Program-made: the position numbers and the translations under genes
Shown here: in pieces, positions 15,474 to 18,277 of the stretch
How positions within the stretch are numbered: the first letter of the stretch is position 1
Layout: every line of letters begins with the position of its first letter
From: Palsa-739 sp036512155
GTDB lineage: Bacteria; Actinomycetota; Thermoleophilia; Gaiellales; Gaiellaceae
NCBI GenBank assembly: GCA_036512155.1
Contig: DATCBD010000087.1
Location: 1 to 18,277 of the forward strand
Direction of reading: 5' to 3'
DNA: 18,277 bases
The notes under the pieces: model-generated
The model's database searches: none
The model's input: the letters and a program-made list of their open reading frames with translations, nothing else
Told to the model about the DNA's origin: nothing

Positions 15474-17179
15474 GGCGCGCGCTCGTCATCGCGGCAGTCG
15501 TCGCAGCCGCGCTCACGCTGCCGGCCGCAGCCTGGGCGCACGCGGCGCTGCTGAAGACGTTCCCGACGGCGAGCGCCGAGGTGGACACGCCGCCGACGGA
15601 GGTCCGGCTCGTGTACGACGAGGTCGTCGAGCCGCGCTTCGCGATCGTCTCCGTCACCGATGCGGCGGCGCACCAGCAGGTGGACGGCCCTGTGCACCGC
15701 TCGGCGTCGGACCCGTACGAGCTGGACGCGCCGCTCAAGCACTCCGCCGAGGGCTGGTACCTCGTCTTCTGGCGCGTCATCTCCGCCGACGGACACCCCG
15801 TGCGGGGCGCCTTCCTCTACCGCATCGGCCCGAACCCGGGCCCGCCGCCGAAGTTCGTCATTCCGTCGCTGACGGAGACAGCGGTGACACCAGGACTGAT
15901 CTCGCTGCGCTGGCTGACCTTCCTGTCGGTGATGGCGGCGATCGGGATCTTCGTCTTGCGCACCGTGATCGCGCGCCCCGTCGTCTCGCGTGTGCCGGGG
16001 ACGCGTTTGCGCGGCCTGTCGATCGCGTTCGCCGCGACGCTCGCCGTCGCGCTCGTGGCGACGCCAATCTATGTCCTGATCGCCACCGCGCAGTTCGCGC
16101 TGCGCTCGTTCTGGTCGTTCGGCGCCCTCATTCCGCTCATGGATGTCTCGGCATTCGGCCGCGGCTACCTCCGGCTCGAGCTCCTGCTCGCGCTCTTCGG
16201 CGTCGCCGGCGCTGCGGCGATCTGGCTCGACCGGCCCGAACAGCTGCGCCGATCGGTCGCCGGCCTCCTGTCCCTGTGGGGTGCGCTGCTCGCCGCCGGC
16301 GCCGTCCTGCTCGTGCCCGGAACGGCCGGCCACGCTGCGCAGACCGCTCCGCGCGCTCTCTCGCTCGTGTTCGACTGGCTGCACCTCGCCTCGGGATCGC
16401 TCTGGATCGGCGGGCTCATCGGGCTCCTCGTGCTCTGGTCCGCGCTGCCGGCGGCAAAACGCGCGGCCGGGCTCGCAGTGTGCGTGCCCCGCTTCTCGAA
16501 CGTCGCCTTCGTCTCCGTCGCAGTCCTACTCGGGTCCGGGATCGGCGCGGCCGTCATCCACCTCCCCACGCTCGCGACGCTGTGGCAGACCGGCTACGGC
16601 AAGACGATCATCATCAAGGCGTCGCTGCTCCTCGCCGCGATGCTCGTCGCCTCCGTCAACCTCCTGCGGACGAAGCCCGCGCTGGCACGCGGAGAGAACG
16701 CGGAGAGCGCAGCGATCATTCTGCGCAGGCTCGTCAGCGTCGAGGTCGTGCTCGTCACCTCGGCGATCGTCGCCGCCGCGGTCCTCTCGAGCTATCCGCC
16801 GCCGCCGAAGGCGCTCGCGAGCATCGGCGCCCCGTCCGCGACCGCAGGCCCCGGCCCGGTGACCGAGGTCGTCGAACGGAACGGGTACAGAGTCGACATG
16901 CGCGTCACGCCGAACAAGGTCGCGGTACCCGACGACTACACCGTGCGGCTCACCCGCAACGGCGCGCCGGTGCGCGGCGCGACAGTGATCGCGACGTTCA
17001 CGATGCTGGACATGGACATGCCGACGCAGGCGTACCGCCTCGCCGAGCGCTCGCCCGGCGTGTACGAGCACTCGTCCGAGGCGCTCGTCATGGTCGGACG
17101 ATGGGGCCTCACCTTCGACGTGCAGCCGCCGGGCGCGCAGGCGTTCGACGTCGTCATCCTCGATCACGCGGCCGGATGA
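15470..17179 (+). CDS. CopC-CopD-YtkA fusion: copper binding and transport membrane protein
   Basis: A 569-aa three-part fusion. The signal peptide ends AWA, so the mature protein starts with H24 of the CopC domain (HAALLKTFPTASAEVDTPP...). The Cu(II)-site residues D107 and H109 are in ISADGHPVRGAF, matching His1/Asp/His of CopC. Residues about 140-435 form a CopD-type membrane domain with eight or so helices (ISLRWLTFLS, FDWLHLASGSLWIGGLIGL). Residues about 460-569 are a YtkA/FixH-like extracytoplasmic domain with MLDMDMP and GVYEHSSEALVMVGRWGL. CopCD proteins take periplasmic copper into the cytoplasm, often for cuproenzyme supply; direction here is inferred. Start GTG 15470 overlaps the lipoprotein stop; an in-frame extension upstream is rejected. 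The end overlaps the next ATG (ATGA). Confidence 0.93.
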   Translation: MRRALVIAAVVAAALTLPAAAWAHAALLKTFPTASAEVDTPPTEVRLVYDEVVEPRFAIVSVTDAAAHQQVDGPVHRSASDPYELDAPLKHSAEGWYLVFWRVISADGHPVRGAFLYRIGPNPGPPPKFVIPSLTETAVTPGLISLRWLTFLSVMAAIGIFVLRTVIARPVVSRVPGTRLRGLSIAFAATLAVALVATPIYVLIATAQFALRSFWSFGALIPLMDVSAFGRGYLRLELLLALFGVAGAAAIWLDRPEQLRRSVAGLLSLWGALLAAGAVLLVPGTAGHAAQTAPRALSLVFDWLHLASGSLWIGGLIGLLVLWSALPAAKRAAGLAVCVPRFSNVAFVSVAVLLGSGIGAAVIHLPTLATLWQTGYGKTIIIKASLLLAAMLVASVNLLRTKPALARGENAESAAIILRRLVSVEVVLVTSAIVAAAVLSSYPPPPKALASIGAPSATAGPGPVTEVVERNGYRVDMRVTPNKVAVPDDYTVRLTRNGAPVRGATVIATFTMLDMDMPTQAYRLAERSPGVYEHSSEALVMVGRWGLTFDVQPPGAQAFDVVILDHAAG

Positions 17180-17652
17180 GGGTGGCTCTGGCTTGTCTGG
17201 CCGCGTGCTGCCTCGCCGCGGTCGCGGCGCAATCCGCGCGTGCGGACGGCGATCCCGCGAGCGACTACCTGCTCGTGCAGAAGGTCTTCCTCTCGTACGA
17301 GCTCGCCTCCTACCCACAGCAGGAGCATGCGTTGACGAAGCTCGTCGCGCAGGCGAACAAGCAGGGCTTCACCATCCGTGTCGCGGTCATCGACAGCGCG
17401 TACGACCTCGGCTCCGTCACCGTGCTCTGGCGGAAGCCGCAGACCTACGCGCGGTTCCTCGGCGCCGAGCTCAGCTTCGTCTACAAGCAGCGGCTGCTCG
17501 TCGTCATGCCGAACGGCTTCGGCTTCAACTGGCCCAAGCACTCGTCGAAGGCCGTATACGCGGTGCTCGCGAAGCTCCACGTCGAGCACGGCGGCGCCGG
17601 CTTGCTCGCGTCCGCCACCGCGGCCGTCCAGGCGCTCGCCAAAGCGGGATGA
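17176..17652 (+). CDS. exported protein of unrecognised family, paralogue A
   Basis: A 158-aa secreted protein with a Sec signal peptide (to about residue 23, ending QSARA) and mature start DGDPASDYLL. The compact domain has alternating strands and helices: LVAQANKQGFTIRVAVIDSAYDLGSV, LWRKPQTYARFLGAEL, FVYKQRLLVVMPNGFGFNWP. The pattern 'residues near a Gly, then IRVAVI' with a later LLVVM strand suggests a TPM-like alpha/beta fold, but this is a guess from order of elements. It has no membrane anchor, unlike its neighbour. Start ATG 17176 overlaps the CopCD stop and its own stop overlaps the next ATG, so it is coupled to both. Possible role in copper handling by context only. Confidence 0.85.
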   Translation: MRVALACLAACCLAAVAAQSARADGDPASDYLLVQKVFLSYELASYPQQEHALTKLVAQANKQGFTIRVAVIDSAYDLGSVTVLWRKPQTYARFLGAELSFVYKQRLLVVMPNGFGFNWPKHSSKAVYAVLAKLHVEHGGAGLLASATAAVQALAKAG

Positions 17653-18013
17653 GGGCGCTCTCCCTCCTCGCGGCCGCGCTCGTCGCAGCCGGCGTTGCGC
17701 AGTCCGCCCGCGCGGACGGCGACCCGGCGAGCGACTACCTGCTTGGGACGAAGGTCTTCCTTCCGTACGACGCGAAGTTCCCGCCCAAGCAGTCCGCGGA
17801 GCTGACGGGGCTCATCGTCGCTGCGAACAAAGCGGGGTTCCCGATCAAGGTCGCGGTCATCTGGAGCGATTACGACATGGGCTCCGTCACGTCGCTCTGG
17901 CGCAAGCCGCGCACGTACGCGAAGTTCCTCGGCCTCGAGCTCGGGTTCGTCTACAAGCAGCGGCTGCTCGTCGTCATGGCGAACGGCTTCGGATTCAACT
18001 GGCCGAAGCACTC
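17476..18013 (+). repeat. direct repeat of 68 bp shared by the two tandem paralogues
   Basis: Bases 17476-17543 and 17946-18013 match at 65 of 68 positions; all three differences are single substitutions. Both encode FVYKQRLLVVM-NGFGFNWPKHS. The rest of the two genes is clearly more diverged, so this block is either under strong constraint or recently homogenised by gene conversion. Confidence 0.9.
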
Positions 18014-18260
18014 AGCCGCCGCCGAATACGCGCTCCTGGCGAAGATCCCGATCCCGCCCGGCCCTGCCGGGCTGCTGACGGCAGCCGAGGCGGCGGTGAA
18101 GCAGCTCGCCGCGGCGGGAGGCGTCGACGTCGCGGCCCCCACGCACGTGACGACGCCCGCCCAGCAGAACACGCACGACCGGGAGATCATCCTCGTGGCC
18201 GTGCTCGGCGCGCTGGCGCTCGCCGCCGGGGCGCGGTACCTGATCCGCCGCAGTCGCTAG
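17649..18260 (+). CDS. exported membrane-anchored protein of unrecognised family, paralogue B
   Basis: A 203-aa paralogue of the preceding gene, sharing signal end QSARA, DGDPASDYLL, WRKPxTYAxFLGxEL and FVYKQRLLVVM-NGFGFNWPKHS. It differs by a longer C-terminus: an Ala-rich helix, a Thr/Gln linker (TTPAQQNTHD), then a transmembrane helix (about 180-197) and a basic cytoplasmic tail (YLIRRSR). So paralogue A is released while B is tethered. Start ATG 17649 forms an ATGA overlap with the previous stop. It is the last gene before the window end; the remaining 17 bases show nothing. Confidence 0.86.
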   Translation: MRALSLLAAALVAAGVAQSARADGDPASDYLLGTKVFLPYDAKFPPKQSAELTGLIVAANKAGFPIKVAVIWSDYDMGSVTSLWRKPRTYAKFLGLELGFVYKQRLLVVMANGFGFNWPKHSAAAEYALLAKIPIPPGPAGLLTAAEAAVKQLAAAGGVDVAAPTHVTTPAQQNTHDREIILVAVLGALALAAGARYLIRRSR

Positions 18261-18277
18261 AGCGGGCGGTTCTTCTC

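Overview
The window is high-GC bacterial DNA, most likely from an actinobacterium of the class Thermoleophilia (Gaiellales/Solirubrobacterales-like). That placement rests on very high GC at third codon positions, RpoB/RpoC sequences of actinobacterial type with a long insertion in the RpoC clamp, and a copper-related gene set resembling those I know from uncultured Thermoleophilia. It is an inference from protein character, with no database search behind it.

Layout. (1) 1-4839, minus strand: the 5' part of rpoC (cut by the window edge) and complete rpoB. (2) 4840-5065: a 226-bp non-coding region with two candidate rpoBC promoters and a 7-bp-periodic array of GGTACC sites. (3) 5066-6578: two genes wedged between rplL and rpoB, an ArsR-type winged-helix regulator (minus) and a divergent secreted cupredoxin (plus). 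(4) 6583-10093, minus strand: tRNA(CAT)-rpmG-secE-nusG-rplK-rplA-rplJ-rplL, a translation/secretion operon with an L10-type mRNA leader in front of rplJ. (5) 10148-11732: an HpnA-like NAD(P)-dependent epimerase (plus) overlapping tail-to-tail with a dienelactone hydrolase (minus). (6) 11775-18260, plus strand: an accessory locus of copper-handling character. It holds a 53-aa ORF, a four-helix membrane protein, a YcnI/DUF1775 protein, a His/Trp-rich exported membrane protein, a 33-aa membrane micropeptide ORF, a His-rich lipoprotein with a duplicated motif, a CopC-CopD-YtkA fusion, and two tandem paralogues of an unrecognised exported family. One small gene (14205-14639, minus) lies antisense within it.

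How the genes fit together. The minus-strand half is core transcription/translation machinery, tightly packed with TAATG couplings and a likely autoregulated rplJL unit. The plus-strand locus 12561-18260 is largely chained by 4-bp ATGA/GTGA overlaps, implying one transcript and co-assembly at the membrane and cell exterior. YcnI and CopC supply extracytoplasmic Cu(II) sites, CopD the membrane passage, and YtkA, the His-rich lipoprotein and the His/Trp protein look like further copper ligands or chaperones. The cupredoxin at 6171 is a separate copper protein, placed unusually inside the rpl-rpo region. The most promising undescribed parts are the copper locus as a system (especially the duplicated H-x4-RR-x6-H-x-H motif, the antisense gene and the tandem paralogues) and the interrupted rplL-rpoB junction with its repeat-bearing promoter region.
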